A DNA stretch of 64,000 bases from Nocardia altamirensis NBRC 108246 (GCF_001612685.1 NZ_BDAY01000015.1:62001-126000), one strand, 5' to 3'; shown: positions 1 to 17,234, counted from the stretch's first letter. The notes: generated by a model from the sequence alone, not told the origin. Program-made: numbers and translations.

Positions 1-3000
1 AACTCCGCCGTGCGCGAGCGCGTCGACGACACTGCCGCGCGCCTGCTCGAGCAACGTGCGGAACGTCGGTCGTCCGGACAACTGGGCGCGCATCGGCAGC
101 GTGTTGAGCAGCGGTCCGATCAAGCGGTCCAACTCCGGCTGATCGCGGCCGGATACCGGCACCCCAACCACGACGTCGTCTTGGCCGCTCCAATACGCCA
201 GCACGGCCTGCCATGCGGCAAGCAGCACCGTGAACGGGGTAGCCCCGACGTCAGCACCGACCGCAACCGCCGCCTGCCACTCGGGGCCAGGACACTCGAA
301 CTCCAGCCACCCGCCACCGGTCTGCCCGGTGTCGGCCTCTAGTGCCGCAAACTCCGCGGGCGCACCGGCCAACCGGTCGCGCCAATAGGCCAGGTCGCTG
401 TCGAAGTCATCCGCTCGTTGCCGCCGCCGTTGCTGCACAGCCACATCCACGTACTGCACCGGCAGTGGTGCCGGGTGGTAGGGCTGGTCGGTGACGCTCG
501 CGGTGTAGGCCGCGCTGATCTCGGCGGTCAGCACGGCCACCGACCATCCGTCGGACACGCTGTGGTGCAGCGTGCAGACCAGCACGTGCTCGACCGCCGA
601 CGCCCGCAACACCGTGAGGCGCAGCAACGGGCCGCTGCCGAGATCGAAGGGCCGCTCGACCTCGGCAGCGGCGCGCCGATTGATCTCGTCCGCGCGGTGC
701 TCCTGGCGCGATCCGACGTCGACGACCGGTATATCGATCACCAGCACGGGCGCGATCACCTGTACCGGTTCCCCGTCGAAGGCCTGCCGGAACGTCGTCC
801 GCAACGACTCGTGCCGTGCGACAACCTGATTCACGGCAGACCGCAGCGCAAGCAGGTTCAGCGGGCCGCGGACTTCGAGCGCGGCCGCAATGTGGTACGC
901 GGGCGAACCCGGGTCGAGCTGTTCCAGCAACCAGAACCGTTCCTGGGCGAAGGAGAGCGGCAGATAACCGTTGCGGGCCACCGGCATCAGCGAGAATCGG
1001 CCGGCGGCCGACCGGCCGGGCATGGCGTCGATCCGCGCCGCCAGTGCACGCAGCGTGGTGGCCTCGAACACCGCGGGCACGGGAAGCGCGACGTCGAATA
1101 CCGCACCGATCCGCGCGATGAGCTGCACGGCGATGACGGATTGTCCACCGAGTTCGAAGAAGTCGTCGTCGCGCCCGACCCGGTCGACGCGGAGCAGCGC
1201 GCTCCACACCTGTGCCAACGCCACCTCGGTCGCACCGTGCGGCGCGGCGAACGGCGCCTGCGGCCGCTCCCCCGGTTCCGGCAGAGCGGCGCGGTCGACC
1301 TTTCCCGCAGCGGTCAGCGGCAGCGTCGGTAGGGCGACAATCGCCGAGGGCACCATGTACGCGGGCAACCGGCGTTGCAGGTGCGTGCGCAGGTCCTCGT
1401 CGGACACCGCGCCGCCGTCGCCGACGACGTAGCCGATCAGATAGGGCGCGCCGAAACTGTTGCGCCGCAGCGCCGACGACGCGGCCGAGACGCCGGGACA
1501 GCCGAGCAGGGCCGAGTCGATCTCGTCCAGCTCGATGCGATAGCCGCGCAGTTTGACCTGAGTGTCGCTGCGACCGAGATAGTGCAGGACGCCGTCGGAC
1601 CGGATGCTGACCAGATCGCCGGTACGGTACATCCGGCCGCCGGCCTCGGTCGCGACGAATCTGCTTGCCGTACGGGCAGTCTCGGCGAGATAGCCGCGGG
1701 CAACGCCGGGGCCTTCGACATAGAGTTCGCCGGTCACGCCGATCGGCACCGGCCGCAGCCAGCGGTCGAGCACGCGCACCCGCACGCCCGAGATCGGCCG
1801 CCCGATCGGCACCGGTCCGGTCCAGGGATCGGCGGCAACGATCTCGTGCATGACACAGACGACGGCGGTCTCCGTCGGACCGTAATTGTTGAAGATCCGC
1901 AGGCCCGGCGCGTAGGCGCGGAACACGGCCAACTGTTCGCTGTGCACCGCTTCACTCGCAACGGCCAGCGTGCCGCGGAGATTCGCGAGAGCGGCCGGAC
2001 TCAACAACTCGCGGAGCAGTCCGACATGGACCGGTGTCGCCGCAAGCACACCGACCTCGCCGTCCGCCGCGAGCCGTGTGGCGAGGTGAGTGATGTCCTC
2101 CGCTTCGGTGTGGACCCGGATGCGGCCGCCGACAGCCAGCGGAACGAACACACTGATCAAGGCGAAATCGAAAGCCGCCGACGTGTGCACCGGCGTCTCG
2201 CCGTTGGCTGCGCTGCCGAAGCAGTGCACCGCCCACGCCAGATAGTTCGTGAAGCCCTGATCGGTCACCATGACGCCCTTGGGCCGCCCGGTCGTTCCCG
2301 AGGTGTAGATGACGTAACACAGATCGTCCGCACCTCGGGCCCGCACCCGAGCCATCCTGGCCGCCGGTGACTCGTGTTCGCCGGACACCACGACCGTGGG
2401 CACGATATCGGCGAGGCGCCCGGGGCGATCGACCACCGCAAGCAACGGCTGTGCGGACTCGACGATCTGCCGGATCCGGTCGAGCGGATGCGTGAGATCG
2501 ACAGGGACGAACGCACCGCCCGCCTTGAGCACCGCCAGCATCGCCACCACGAGATCGGGTGACCGCGGCAGCGCAATCAGCACCCGTGTATCCCGCTCGA
2601 CCCCCATGGCGCGCAACCGATCCGCCAGACCATCGACGCGCTCGGCGAGCTGACCGTAGGTCAGCGACTCGGCCGCAGACACGACGGCCGGCGTGTCCGG
2701 CCGCGTGGCAACCACGCGTTCGAAACGGGCGAGAAAGGGCACCGCCGGGGTGGGCAGTGTCGGCCCATGGCTCACCTCGGCGATCAGCCGCTGCTCCGCG
2801 GCGGAGCGGATATCCAGGTCCGCGACCCGCGTCGCGGGTGCGTGCGCGAATGCGGCGAGGGCGGTGTGGAAGTGCGCGGCCATCCGCGCCATGCGGTCCG
2901 CATCGAAGAGGTCGGTGTCGTACTCCAAGTGCCCGGTCAAAGACCCACCGACGACGCGAAGCGACACCGCCAGATCGGATTTCGAGGTCCCGGGAAAGTT

Positions 3001-4203
3001 GTCCTTCGCCTCGATGGTCAGGCCGGCCAGCTCGAACACGGACCTCGGCGCGTTCTCGAAGTTGACGGTGACCTGGGTCAGCGCGGTGTGGCCTGCCTGC
3101 TGTCCGCTGCCGAGTCGCGCGACGACGCGCTCGAACGGCGCTGCCTGATTGTCGTATGCCGACAGGCAGGTTTCCCGCACGCGCCGCAGCGCCTCGGCGA
3201 AGGTGGGATTCCCCGACAGATCGAGCCGCAGCGCCACGGCGTTGACGAAAAACCCGATCAGCCGCTCCGCGCCGGGCGGGCGGTTGGCGGCCATCGTGGC
3301 GACCACGATGTCCTCGACACCGGTATGGCTCCTGAGCACCGCGGCGAAGACCGTCAGACTCGCCATGAACAGGGTGGCGTTCTCCTGGCCAGCGAGCATG
3401 CTCAGCCGCTCGGTGGTGGCCACGGGCACCGAGATCGGCATCCGGGCTCCGCGACCTCGGTGCGCCGCCCGCCGAGGCCGGTCGGTGGGCAGCGGGAGCA
3501 ACGGCGGCGCACCACCGAGTTGGCGCGCGAAATGCTCGATGTGCCCGTCGAACGCACCCGCGCCTGCCAGTCGACGTTCAGTGCGCGCATGATCGGCGTA
3601 GCTCGTCGACAGTGGCGCAGGCGACGGCGACTCGCCCCGGTGGTAAGCGTGATAGAACTCGACGATTTCGGCGATGAAGAGCCCGAGCGACCACCCGTCG
3701 CACACCGCGTGATGAGCGGTCACGCACAGCGTGAATTCCTCGGCGGCCGTGCGGAACAGCGTGGCGCGGACCAGCGGCGGGCGGGCCAGATCGAACGGCA
3801 TGCCCGCATCGAACGGCATGCCCGCGTCGGCCACCGCAAGGGCGGCCACCTCGGCGGGCGAGGTCTCGAGCACCGAAAGGACCGGGAGCTCCGGCGCAGG
3901 CACCATGTGTAATCCGTTGTCGCGCAACACCAGTCCCGAGCGCAAGACCTCGTGCCGCTGGACCACCAGACGCAGCGCGGCCTGCAACGCGGCCAGCTCG
4001 AGCGGTCCGCGCAGCAGATACCGGACGGACTCGTTGTAGGCCGCGCTGCCGGGCGCGAGCCGGCTGAGCAACCAGAGCCGCTCCTGCCCCAGGGAGGCCC
4101 GTGCCTCCGGCGACGCCGCCGAGTCGCGTTCGCGCACCAGCTTTTCCAGCAGGGCACGCTTGTCCGGCGCGAGTGCCGCGATCCTTGCCGACAGGTCCGT
4201 CAC
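1..4203 (-). CDS. Nonribosomal peptide synthetase, C-A-T-C (3' end outside window)
   Basis: This is the last visible multienzyme of the operon and is open through the left edge, with 1401 codons present. Domains in order are condensation (about residues 30-450, HHAVCDG near 163), adenylation (about 480-980, with [14 protein letters not shown] near 631, NNYGPTE, YRTGDL and a GKVDR end), thiolation (FFELGGQS near 1017) and a second condensation domain (HHSVSDG near 1214). It therefore activates one amino acid and passes the chain to a further module beyond the window. The hand-read adenylation pocket D-F-I-A-A-A-N-V-V matches no specificity I know. The GTG start overlaps the stop of the upstream monooxygenase gene as GTGA, so translation is coupled. 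No MbtH gene is visible. Confidence 0.93.
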   Translation of the reverse strand, partial: MTDLSARIAALAPDKRALLEKLVRERDSAASPEARASLGQERLWLLSRLAPGSAAYNESVRYLLRGPLELAALQAALRLVVQRHEVLRSGLVLRDNGLHMVPAPELPVLSVLETSPAEVAALAVADAGMPFDAGMPFDLARPPLVRATLFRTAAEEFTLCVTAHHAVCDGWSLGLFIAEIVEFYHAYHRGESPSPAPLSTSYADHARTERRLAGAGAFDGHIEHFARQLGGAPPLLPLPTDRPRRAAHRGRGARMPISVPVATTERLSMLAGQENATLFMASLTVFAAVLRSHTGVEDIVVATMAANRPPGAERLIGFFVNAVALRLDLSGNPTFAEALRRVRETCLSAYDNQAAPFERVVARLGSGQQAGHTALTQVTVNFENAPRSVFELAGLTIEAKDNFPGTSKSDLAVSLRVVGGSLTGHLEYDTDLFDADRMARMAAHFHTALAAFAHAPATRVADLDIRSAAEQRLIAEVSHGPTLPTPAVPFLARFERVVATRPDTPAVVSAAESLTYGQLAERVDGLADRLRAMGVERDTRVLIALPRSPDLVVAMLAVLKAGGAFVPVDLTHPLDRIRQIVESAQPLLAVVDRPGRLADIVPTVVVSGEHESPAARMARVRARGADDLCYVIYTSGTTGRPKGVMVTDQGFTNYLAWAVHCFGSAANGETPVHTSAAFDFALISVFVPLAVGGRIRVHTEAEDITHLATRLAADGEVGVLAATPVHVGLLRELLSPAALANLRGTLAVASEAVHSEQLAVFRAYAPGLRIFNNYGPTETAVVCVMHEIVAADPWTGPVPIGRPISGVRVRVLDRWLRPVPIGVTGELYVEGPGVARGYLAETARTASRFVATEAGGRMYRTGDLVSIRSDGVLHYLGRSDTQVKLRGYRIELDEIDSALLGCPGVSAASSALRRNSFGAPYLIGYVVGDGGAVSDEDLRTHLQRRLPAYMVPSAIVALPTLPLTAAGKVDRAALPEPGERPQAPFAAPHGATEVALAQVWSALLRVDRVGRDDDFFELGGQSVIAVQLIARIGAVFDVALPVPAVFEATTLRALAARIDAMPGRSAAGRFSLMPVARNGYLPLSFAQERFWLLEQLDPGSPAYHIAAALEVRGPLNLLALRSAVNQVVARHESLRTTFRQAFDGEPVQVIAPVLVIDIPVVDVGSRQEHRADEINRRAAAEVERPFDLGSGPLLRLTVLRASAVEHVLVCTLHHSVSDGWSVAVLTAEISAAYTASVTDQPYHPAPLPVQYVDVAVQQRRRQRADDFDSDLAYWRDRLAGAPAEFAALEADTGQTGGGWLEFECPGPEWQAAVAVGADVGATPFTVLLAAWQAVLAYWSGQDDVVVGVPVSGRDQPELDRLIGPLLNTLPMRAQLSGRPTFRTLLEQARGSVVDALAHGGV

Positions 4204-5426
4204 GGGCCAACCTCCACATCCGGGTGCGACGCCGCACGCTGAACCGCCAGGCGCAGGGCGTCGATACCGGCCAAGCCGGCCAGCACGATGTCGTCGTCGA
4301 CGCCGAAGTCGATCAGGCACGCCACCTCGTCGACGCCCGCCTGCTGCAGGCGCGCGGTCATGTCCAGGCAGGTCTCGGGTGTGCCGAACATGCCGTTGCC
4401 TGCGAAGTACCGCTCGAAGGCGAATTCCGCGACGGCCGCCTTGTCGTCGGCCGAGAAGTCGGCGGCGTCGATATCGAGCCGCGCCTGCAGGCCGGGCATC
4501 GTCTCGTAGAGCTTCAGGTGGGTTTCGAGATACGCCAGCAGCGGGGCGCGCACCGTGCGGCGCACGTCCTCGACCGACGCCCCGACGAAGGTGTGCATCA
4601 TCATGGTCACCCGGCCGGTCGCCGGATCGTGTCCGGCGTCCGCTCTGGCGTTGCGATACCGGGCGATGTTGGCGGCGGCCCGGTCCAGATCGCCCTGTAA
4701 CAGACCGGACAGCACGTGGTAGCCCTTCGCGCCTGCCAGTGCCCACGTCTCGGGGGTACCGGCGGTGGTGATCCACACCGAGAGCTCAGGCTGAATCGGC
4801 CGCGGAAAGGTGGCCAGCGGCAACGGCTTCGCTCCCGCACCGAGCCGCATGTCGATCCGATCGCCGCGCCACAACGCGCGAATCGCGTCCAACCTGGTGA
4901 AGGTCTCGGAACGGCGGCGCTGGAAGTCCACGGTCGAGAGCGCGAAATCGTCGGGCGCCCAGCCGGATGCGGCGGCGATGTCGACCCGCCCACCGGACAG
5001 GTTGTCGACCATCGCCCACTCCTCGGCGACGCGAGCCGGATGGTGCAGTGGCACAACGACACTGCCCGCCCGGATGCGCACCCGACGGGTGGTCGCTGCG
5101 ACGGCCGCCGCGAGGACCGACGGGTTCGGATACAGCCCGCCGAATTCGTGAAAGTGGCGCTCGGGCAGCCAGACGGCCTCGAAATCGTGGTCGTCGGCGA
5201 ACTGTGCCGCCGCAAGCACCAGTCGATACGGGTGCTGCGGGCGGTGCGCGGCATTGTCGGAGAAGAAGAACAAGCTGAATGACAGGGGCCGGTGCACCGG
5301 CAGAGGTGGCGGTGGCGCGGGCGCTGGGGCAGGCGGCTCATCGACACGTTTACGCGCCAGCCCGGCCGCAAGCAACGCGCGTTGCCGCGGCGACAGTCCG
5401 GCCAGCCGTCCGGGCAGATCAGTAAT
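4200..5426 (-). CDS. Luciferase-like flavin monooxygenase of natural-product type, probable ATT start
   Basis: This is a FMN/F420-type TIM-barrel monooxygenase (LLM family) of the kind embedded in or beside NRPS/PKS assembly lines, where it oxidises a carrier-bound or released intermediate. Family sequence begins at [12 protein letters not shown] and includes [22 protein letters not shown] and [14 protein letters not shown]. In-frame GTG codons at 5516 and 5510 lie inside the P450 gene and would add residues constrained by its reading frame. An ATT at 5426 has a strong Shine-Dalgarno GGAAGGAG six bases upstream and gives ITDLPGRL, resembling the VTDLSARI start of the next protein. I chose ATT, giving 408 aa. 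The short N-terminal extension with a Pro/Ala-rich linker could be a docking element. The gene overlaps both neighbours by a few bases. Confidence 0.85.
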   Translation of the reverse strand: MTDLPGRLAGLSPRQRALLAAGLARKRVDEPPAPAPAPPPPLPVHRPLSFSLFFFSDNAAHRPQHPYRLVLAAAQFADDHDFEAVWLPERHFHEFGGLYPNPSVLAAAVAATTRRVRIRAGSVVVPLHHPARVAEEWAMVDNLSGGRVDIAAASGWAPDDFALSTVDFQRRRSETFTRLDAIRALWRGDRIDMRLGAGAKPLPLATFPRPIQPELSVWITTAGTPETWALAGAKGYHVLSGLLQGDLDRAAANIARYRNARADAGHDPATGRVTMMMHTFVGASVEDVRRTVRAPLLAYLETHLKLYETMPGLQARLDIDAADFSADDKAAVAEFAFERYFAGNGMFGTPETCLDMTARLQQAGVDEVACLIDFGVDDDIVLAGLAGIDALRLAVQRAASHPDVEVGP

Positions 5427-6695
5427 CGCCTGCTCCTTCCCTGCGATCGAGCAGCAGCCGTACTTCGTCCGGCTCGCCGTCGAGCTCGAGCGAAAGTCCT
5501 TCCAGCGCACGGACACCCGTCTCCATTCGCCAGCGCACGTCCGCGCTGCGCCGGATGTTCGGCCAACCGCGCAGCATCGCTGCCAAGGTCAGTTCCACCT
5601 CGAGGTGCGCCAGGGGTGCGCCGAGACAGAAGTGCGCGCCCAAGCCGAAACTCATCTGCCTGCCCGGCCGATCGAGCCGGATCTCGTCCGGAGCCGTGAA
5701 CTCGGCCGCATCTCGATTCGCCGACGCCAGCAACACCAGCACCGGCTGCCCCGGTTCGATCCGCACGCCACGAAACCGCACCGGGGAGTCGACGTGGCGG
5801 GTGATGAAGTGGAACGGCGGCTCGTACCTCAGCAACTCGTCGACGGCGGCGGGGATCAGGCCGGGTTCGGCGCGCAACCGAGCCAGCAGCTCCGGGTGCT
5901 CCAGCAGTAGGTTCACGGCCTTGGCCAGAAACTGTGCGGTCGGCTCGTTGTCGCCGAATCTGCGGAACGGCGGGCCGGTGACGAGCGCGGCAACGAGCGC
6001 GAGCACCTCGTCGCGGGTCAGGTCGCCGCCCGCGGCCAGCGACGCGATCACGCCGTGCCCGCCGGAATGCGCGAGATGATCGTCCAGCCACTGTCGCCAC
6101 TGTTCGATGGCGTGCTGCGCGCGACGTGCAGTGTCGACTTTCGGTGTTCGCATGAACGTGACGACGTCCGTGATCCACGGCCGAAACGACTGCAGCCGTT
6201 GATAATCGATGCCGAGCAGCCGCGCCATCACGACCGCGGGCAGCGGCGCGAAATCGGCGACCACGTCGCAGCCGCCGAGCTGAGCGGCCTTGGCGACCAG
6301 ATGGTCGGCCGCGTCCTGGATCACCTCGCTGAGCGCCAGCACGGTGCGGTTGGACAGCTTCCCGCTGAACGCCGCTCGGCGGTGGGTGTGTTCGGGCGGG
6401 TCCGACAATCCCAGCCAGGTACCGAAAAACCTATGCAGCGAATCGAATTCACCCGTCCCGGTGGGCAGCATCGCGAGGAACCCGGCGTTACCTCGCACCG
6501 AGAACGCCGGATCACGCAGGACCGCTGTGACATCGGCGTGCTTGGCGATCAGCCAGGCCCCCAGCGTCGCATCGTAGGTCGGCGAAGCCTCCGCACGCAG
6601 CGCGCGATAGTAATCGTAAGGATCGGCGACAATCTCCGGTCGGTCGAATGCCGCGACCTCGCCCGGCCCGTGTACAGGACAATGCTCGGGCATCG

Positions 6696-6699
<4 letters not shown>
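5419..6699 (-). CDS. Cytochrome P450 with atypical I-helix, peptide/polyketide tailoring
   Basis: A soluble bacterial class I P450 of 426 aa. The heme-thiolate loop FGLGAHFCLG and the K-helix ExxR (DELLRYEPP) are intact. The I-helix is odd: where AGxDTT is expected the sequence reads VTGPPFRRFGDNEPT, a longer segment with Pro before the Thr, so the usual acid-alcohol proton relay is changed. No frameshift is visible there. It probably hydroxylates or desaturates the chain built by the adjacent synthases. The ATG overlaps the PKS stop as ATGA, which fixes the start at MTMPEHCPVHG; upstream in-frame sequence is only PKS shadow. It needs a separate ferredoxin, and none is in the window. Confidence 0.93.
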
Positions 6700-11215
<4,516 letters not shown>

Positions 11216-11219
<4 letters not shown>

Positions 11220-14200
11220 TGCTCACTCCTGTATGCGGCCCGGCGGCGCGCGAGCGCGCGGGCACGTTGCCGGGCCCGGGCCGGTACCCCGGCAATGCCG
11301 TCGTCTTCGGGTGCGGCGCCGGGTGACACCTGGGCAAGTCGGTGCGCGAGCGTGCGCACGGTAGGGAACTCGAACAGCTCGATCAGCTCGAACTGCCGGC
11401 CAAGCCGTTCCTGCAGTAGCGCGTGCACGCGTGACGCGTTGAGCGAATGCCCGCCGATATCGAAGAAGTTGTCGTCTAGTCCGATCGGCTCGACGCCGAG
11501 AACCTCCTGCCACACCATGGCCACCGTCCGCTGCTGTGCATCGCGCGGCGGTGCAGACGAAACGTCCGCGAACGCAGGGACCGGCGGCGGCAGCGCGGCG
11601 CGATCGACCTTGCCGGTCACACCGCGCGGCAGCGCGGGCAGCAGCATGAACGTCGCGGGCACCAAATGCCGCGGCAGTTCCGTGCGCGCCAACTCCCGGA
11701 ACTCCGCGACATCCGGCGCCGGGAAATCGACCGCGAGATAGGCCACCAACGCGGTGTTCCTCGCGAATTCCCGTGCCACGACGACCGCCTCGCGCACCGC
11801 GGGATGCGCCAGGAGTACCGCCTCGATCTCCCCAGGCTCGATGCGATGACCGCGCAGCGTGATCTGGTCGTCGATCCTGCCGAGAAACTCCAGACCGCCC
11901 TCGGCATCCAGCCGCGCCAGATCGCCGGTTCGATACATCCGCCCGCCCGCCGCGCCGAACGGATCCGGCACGAACCGTTGCGCCGAGAGTCCAGGCATGT
12001 CGACGTATCCGCGGGCCACACCGGCACCGCCGACATAGATTTCGCCGATGTTGCCCGGACGCACCAGCTCCAGCCCAGGGCCGAGCACGTACACCGCGGC
12101 GCCAGGCACGGCTCGGCCGATTCGTGCCGAGTGGCCGGGGTCGGAGGTTTCCCTGGTTGTCGCGCACACGGTCGTTTCCGTCGGTCCGTAAGAATTCAGG
12201 AACCGGCGACCGCCTGCCCACCGTTGCACGACGGCCGCGCTGCACTGCTCACCTGCGGAGACGACGGTGCGCAGGTTCGGTAGTTCGTCGCCGGCGTACA
12301 GCGCAAGCACCGAGGGTGGCATGGCCACGGTGTCGACACCGTCGGCAAGCAGCCGCATGAGGTCGGGCCCTGGTAGCAACGAGCGCGGATCCGCCAGCCG
12401 CAGCGTGCCGCCGGCCGCAAGGACAGGGAAGATCTCCCACACCGAGCCGTCGAAGCTGGGTGAGGCGTATTGCAGCATCGTGGTGTCCGGAGTCAAACCG
12501 AGCATCACCGCCTGCCCGCTGATGAGGTTGACCACGCCACGGTGTTCGATCAGCACACCCTTCGGGCGGCCGGTCGAGCCGGACGTGAAAAGCAGATATG
12601 CGGCCGACGATCGTGTCGTCCGACGCTGCGGATTCCGGTCAAGCTCCGCAGGCCCTGGAACACAGAGCGATTCGATGTCGAGGGCGCCCGGACCGAGTTC
12701 GAGCGTTGTTCCGGCCGTGACGGTCATCGCGGTCCGCCGGTCTTCCGGATACGACGGATCGAGTGGCACATATGCCGCGCCTGCCTTCAGCACGCCGAGC
12801 ATGGCCACGATCGTCCATAACGAGCGGTCCGCCCGAATGCCGATCCGCTGCTCCGGGGTTATGCCGCGGTCGCGCAGCCGATGTGCGAGCCGATTGGCCA
12901 GACGGTTGAGCTCGCGGTAGGACGTGTGTACGCCTCGGTGATCCACCGCGACCGCGTGCGGTGCGCGCAGCACCGCCGCCTCGAAGCAGTCCTGCACACA
13001 CTCCGCCGGAGACGGGACCGCCGCCGTCGACGCGGCCGCGAGCACGCGGGTCCGTTCCGCGCCGGATGCGGCCGTAAACCACCCCACAGTGAGGTCGGCG
13101 CTGTGCCGCAACCGTTCCAGGATATCGACCAGCCGATCGCAAAGCGCGTCGACAGTGCTCCGCTCGAAGATGTCGGCATAGTCGATCAGCACGGCGAGGC
13201 GGCCGTCGTCTGCGGCCATAGCCAGTGTCAGATCCACCTGGGCCGCCGCACCGGTGAGTGCGATGTTCTCCAAAATCACGTCATCGCAAGTGATCTGGGC
13301 CCCCGGGGCGCCCAAGGCAAACAACGCAGCTCCGGCCGTTGCCGCCGGCGGGTCGCGGTACAGCACGCACATGGTGCGGAAGAAGGTGTCGCGCCCGCGG
13401 CCTGCCGGTGCGCTCGACCGCGCGACGAGTTCGGCGAACGGATAATCCTGATGGGCGAGCGCCTCGACGACCACGCCGTGCACGCTGCGAACGAGATCGG
13501 CGAAGACCGGATTACCGGACACCGTCAACCGCAGTGCGACCGGGTTGACGAAATAGCCGACCACGTCGGCAAATTGGGCCGAGGTCCGCCCGGCTGTCGG
13601 ACATCCGACGACCAGCTCGGCGTCGCCGGTCCAGGCGCCGAGCACCGCCGCCCATGCTGCGGCGAGTACGGAATACGGTGTAGCGCAGAGGGATTCCGCG
13701 ATCCCGGTGATCGTTGCGAACAAGGCGGGGTCGAGCTCGCGAACCACCCTGCCGCCGGCGCGCACGGCACCGCCGCCGGATCGGCAGCGGTCGGCGGGCA
13801 GCCGCATCGCCACCGGAGCCCCGGCCAACCGCGCCTGCCAAAACTGTGCCAGCCGTTGACCTTCCGGCCCGTTCAGCAGCTCCGCTTCTCGGCGCGCGTA
13901 CTGTGCCATGTCTGCCTGCTGGACGGGCGCCGTGCCACCCGCGAACCCGATCCGCAGGCGGTCGATGACCAGCAGGAACGACCAGTAGTCCAAGGCCAGA
14001 TGATGTGCCGAGACCGCGACTACCGGTGCAGCGGCGGTGCCACGGTCGAACAGCCGCCCCCGAAAGATCGGCCCGGTCGCCAGATCGAAGCCGCGATCGG
14101 CTTCGGCCTGACAGGCGTTGCGCACCCGGTCGTCGTCCCAACCGGACGCGTCGACCACGGAAAGCCACTCCCCCGGTTGATCGTCAACGACACGGACGGG

Positions 14201-16414
14201 CACGCCATCGACCTCGATGAACCGGGACCGCAGCGCCGGACAGGCCCGAACGACCCCGTCGAGGACGGCGTGGATCGCGGCCGGATCGACCGCTCCGCGT
14301 ACCCGAAAAGCGCGGGACAGGTGATACGCCGTGCCCATCCGATCGAGCAACCACAGCGCGGTCTCGGCCGCCGACAGCGCGCCCGCCGGCAGTGTGGTCT
14401 CCGTGGCACCCGTCGCAGGCCTGGTGCGCGTCCGCATCTCCTCGACCACCGTGCCGACATCGCCGCGTAGCAGGGTCGCAATGTCGGGCGCGACACCGAA
14501 GGTGACCTCGCATTCGTGCCGGATCCTCAGTGCCGCAAGGGAATCGATGCCGAGCCGAGTCAGCGGCCGGTGCCAGTCGGTCGGCGAGATCGCCATGCCC
14601 GTTGCCCGTTGCACGGCTAGAGCCAACTGTCCCGACTCGACAGGAATGCGCTCGCGCGCGCCGGATGTCACCTCGGCATTTCCCGGAATGCTGCTGTCCG
14701 CCAACACATTCAGACTGCCGTCGAGCAGACTGCGCCGGGTATCCAGCCGTCGCAGCTTGCCGCTGGAGGTCTTGGGGATGGTTCGCGGCGGGACAAGCAC
14801 CACCCGCTGCGGCCGCACCTCGGTTTCCGCGGTGATCCGGGCCCGAACAGCCGTGCTGATGTCGGCGAGTTCCGCCTCGGTGCGACCAGGATCCACCCGG
14901 ATCTCCTGGACGACGACCAAATGTTCCACCTCGTCGGCCAGCACGGCGAATGCCACACCGCAGCCACGGCGGACCGCGGGATGAGCGCGATCCATTGCCG
15001 ATTCGACGTCGTGCGGATACAGATTTCGCCCGCGGATCACCATGAGTTCTTTGTGGCGGCCGGTGACGACGAGTTGACCGTCCACCATCATGCCCAGATC
15101 ACCGGTGCGCAGGAACGGGCCGCCCGCGTCGTCGTTCGCCAGGCGTGCGCCGAAGACGCGCGCGGTCTCCTCGGGCGCGCGCCAATAGCCAAGTGCGACA
15201 CCGGGCCCCCGTAACCAAATTTCACCGACCGTGGCGGGCGGCCGCGGCAGCCTGCTGTCCGGATCGACGACGACCACCTCGTGCGACGGTGCCGCCGCGC
15301 CGCAGGCCACCAATCGCGTCGCATCGGGCAGCGGGATGATCTCCGGTTCCGCCGCCAAGTCCCCGCCGGTCGCCAGCAACGTCGCCTCGGCCAAGCCGTA
15401 GCACGGATAGAAGGCCGATAATCGAAAGCCGGAGACGGCGAACACTTCCGTGAATCTCGACACCGTGCTCGCCCGCACCGGCTCGGCGCCGTTGAATGCC
15501 ACGGTCCAGCTCGTCAGATCCAGGCCGCCGAGATCATCAGGACCGATCTTGTCGATGCACAGCTCGTACGCGAAATTCGGCCCGCCGCTGATGGTTCCGC
15601 GATACCGGGAGATCGTCTCCAGCCACAGTCGCGGACGCTGCAGCACCGCAAGCGGAGACAGCAGCACCACCCGGAATCCACCGAACAGCGGCTGCAGAAT
15701 GCCGCCGATCAGACCCATGTCGTGATAGGGCGGCAGCCAGATCACCCCGACGCTGTCGCGGGTGCAGCCGAACAGGTGGTGGATGCTCGCACAGTTGTGC
15801 AGCAAGTTCGCATGGGACACCATGACGCCCTTCGGCGTACCGGTCGACCCTGAGGTGTACTGCAGCAGCGCCACCGACTCAGGGCTCGCAATCACCTGTC
15901 GGCCATCGCTTTCCGATACCGGCATCGGCGAATCGACTGCGACGCAACGTGGACCGTCCGGCATGCCGGAGCAGATCTCCTCGATCCATGGCCGCAGATC
16001 CGTGGTCGTCAATGCGAGAGCGGCACCCGAATCCGCGACGATAGCCGTCAACCTCGGTACGGCTTCGGCGTCACGCGGTGGGTAGGCGGGCACTGCCACG
16101 ACACCCGCGTACAGGCAGCCGAGCAAAGTGGCGACGAATTCCATCCCCGGCGCGAACAACAGCACGGCACGATCACCCGGCGCAGCGATCCGCAGCAGTG
16201 CGTGCGAGATCGTCGTTGCCCGCTCGATGAGTTCGCGGTAGGTCAGGTGTAGGTCGGCACCGCCGTCCGTGACGAAACTGACCGCGATCCGATCACCATC
16301 GGCGGCGACGCGAGCGTCGAGAAGTTCAGGAAACGTACGCGCACTCGACTCCGCGAACTGCCGCCCCACTGTGCTGATCCGTCGAGATACCAAGTGCCCC
16401 ATCCGCGTAGCCAC
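11216..16414 (-). CDS. FAAL-ACP-C-A-T starter synthetase (lipoinitiation)
   Basis: The first gene of the operon, 1732 aa. The N-terminal fatty acyl-AMP ligase (about 25-580; LQYTSGSTGTPKG near 185, WLPPYHDMGLIGG) activates a fatty acid without CoA and loads the ACP (GIDSLAALR near 621). A condensation domain (about 690-1120) carries HHLALDYWS near 802, where the usual Gly of HHxxxDG is Tyr. The adenylation domain (about 1150-1600; TSGSTGRPKG near 1273, YGPTETT, YRTGDL) and a thiolation domain (FFDIGGHSLN near 1651) complete the module. The hand-read pocket D-G-W-A-V-A-S-V-C-K is of aromatic type and I believe tryptophan. The product is thus an N-acylated aromatic amino acid passed to the PKS. 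The start is GTG at 16414; ATG at 16402 is possible. Confidence 0.95.
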
Positions 16415-16571
16415 GTAGCGTCAAAGTCAGTCGCACCGCCCAGGATGGTCGGACAACACCGGGACGGCGCCAGTAGAGCAAGAAGCTACGGTGTCGAGCG
16501 GATGCTTCTCAGCGTTGGGAATGCGATGGTTCGCCACAACAAACCCAGCCCATGCCCGCCATCGCCGGCGA

Positions 16572-17234
16572 TCAAGACACCAGCCGGCAAACGATGAAGC
16601 CTTGCCCGTCAGCAGGTTTCACGGGCGTCGGCGTGCTATCGGCGAGCAACAGCCGGATGAACTCGAAATCGCGGTGATACACGAGAGTGGATGACTCGAC
16701 GCCGAAAATGGACGGACAGTCCAGCATGAAGGGAATCTCGGCAAGGGCGTACTCGACGCAGGTATCGATCCTTGGGTCCGTGGCATCCGCGCCGATGGCC
16801 CGCGCGGAAAGCTGCCTGATCGCGCGGCGCATGCACGGATCGACGTCGTATTGGTGAGTAACCAACGCGCGTAGTCGCTGGTACGGCGGATGGCCTGCCA
16901 ACTGTGTCCAGCTGTGCAGTCGGTCATCCGGGTCGGCAACACCGGCTTCCAGCAGCGCCGATCGAGTTGGCGCCCGGAGCTTTCCGACGGCGATCGCGGC
17001 CCGGCGGAGCGCGCGTTCCCGCGTCCACCCGCGTGCGACCAGCGTGTCGGCGGCCTCGATTCCGGGCACCACGAAGTCCGACGATCCGAAGGTGGTCAAC
17101 GCCCACCGGGTGAGCGATCTGATCAGACGCGGTTTGTAGTAGCTGTTGAACGGCGACATGACGACAGCACAGTGCGTCCCCCGCTCCAGAATGCGGCGAC
17201 AGTTATCGGTGTACGGCTCAGCGGTGAACAGCAT
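16572..17234 (-). CDS. Cyclodipeptide synthase (NYH type)
   Basis: A 220-residue tRNA-dependent cyclodipeptide synthase. The family takes two aminoacyl-tRNAs and makes a diketopiperazine by a ping-pong mechanism on a conserved serine. Visible signatures are VVMSPFNSYYKP (nucleophile Ser27, and Asn30 of the NYH class), the catalytic YxxxE in VEYALAEIPF, and VYH in STLVYHRD. Length fits the family (about 220-260). In-frame sequence continues upstream to 17804, but that part is antisense to the neighbouring P450 and unlike the family, so ATG 17234 is the start. The gene diverges from the P450 across 138 bases, a typical arrangement for tailoring of the diketopiperazine. The pocket residues do not let me name the product. 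Confidence 0.93.
   Translation of the reverse strand: MLFTAEPYTDNCRRILERGTHCAVVMSPFNSYYKPRLIRSLTRWALTTFGSSDFVVPGIEAADTLVARGWTRERALRRAAIAVGKLRAPTRSALLEAGVADPDDRLHSWTQLAGHPPYQRLRALVTHQYDVDPCMRRAIRQLSARAIGADATDPRIDTCVEYALAEIPFMLDCPSIFGVESSTLVYHRDFEFIRLLLADSTPTPVKPADGQGFIVCRLVS

Noticed and set aside
5427..5516. GTG 5516 as start of the luciferase-like gene
   Set aside because: It lies within the P450 coding end, with residues dictated by that frame; ATT 5426 has the better ribosome site.
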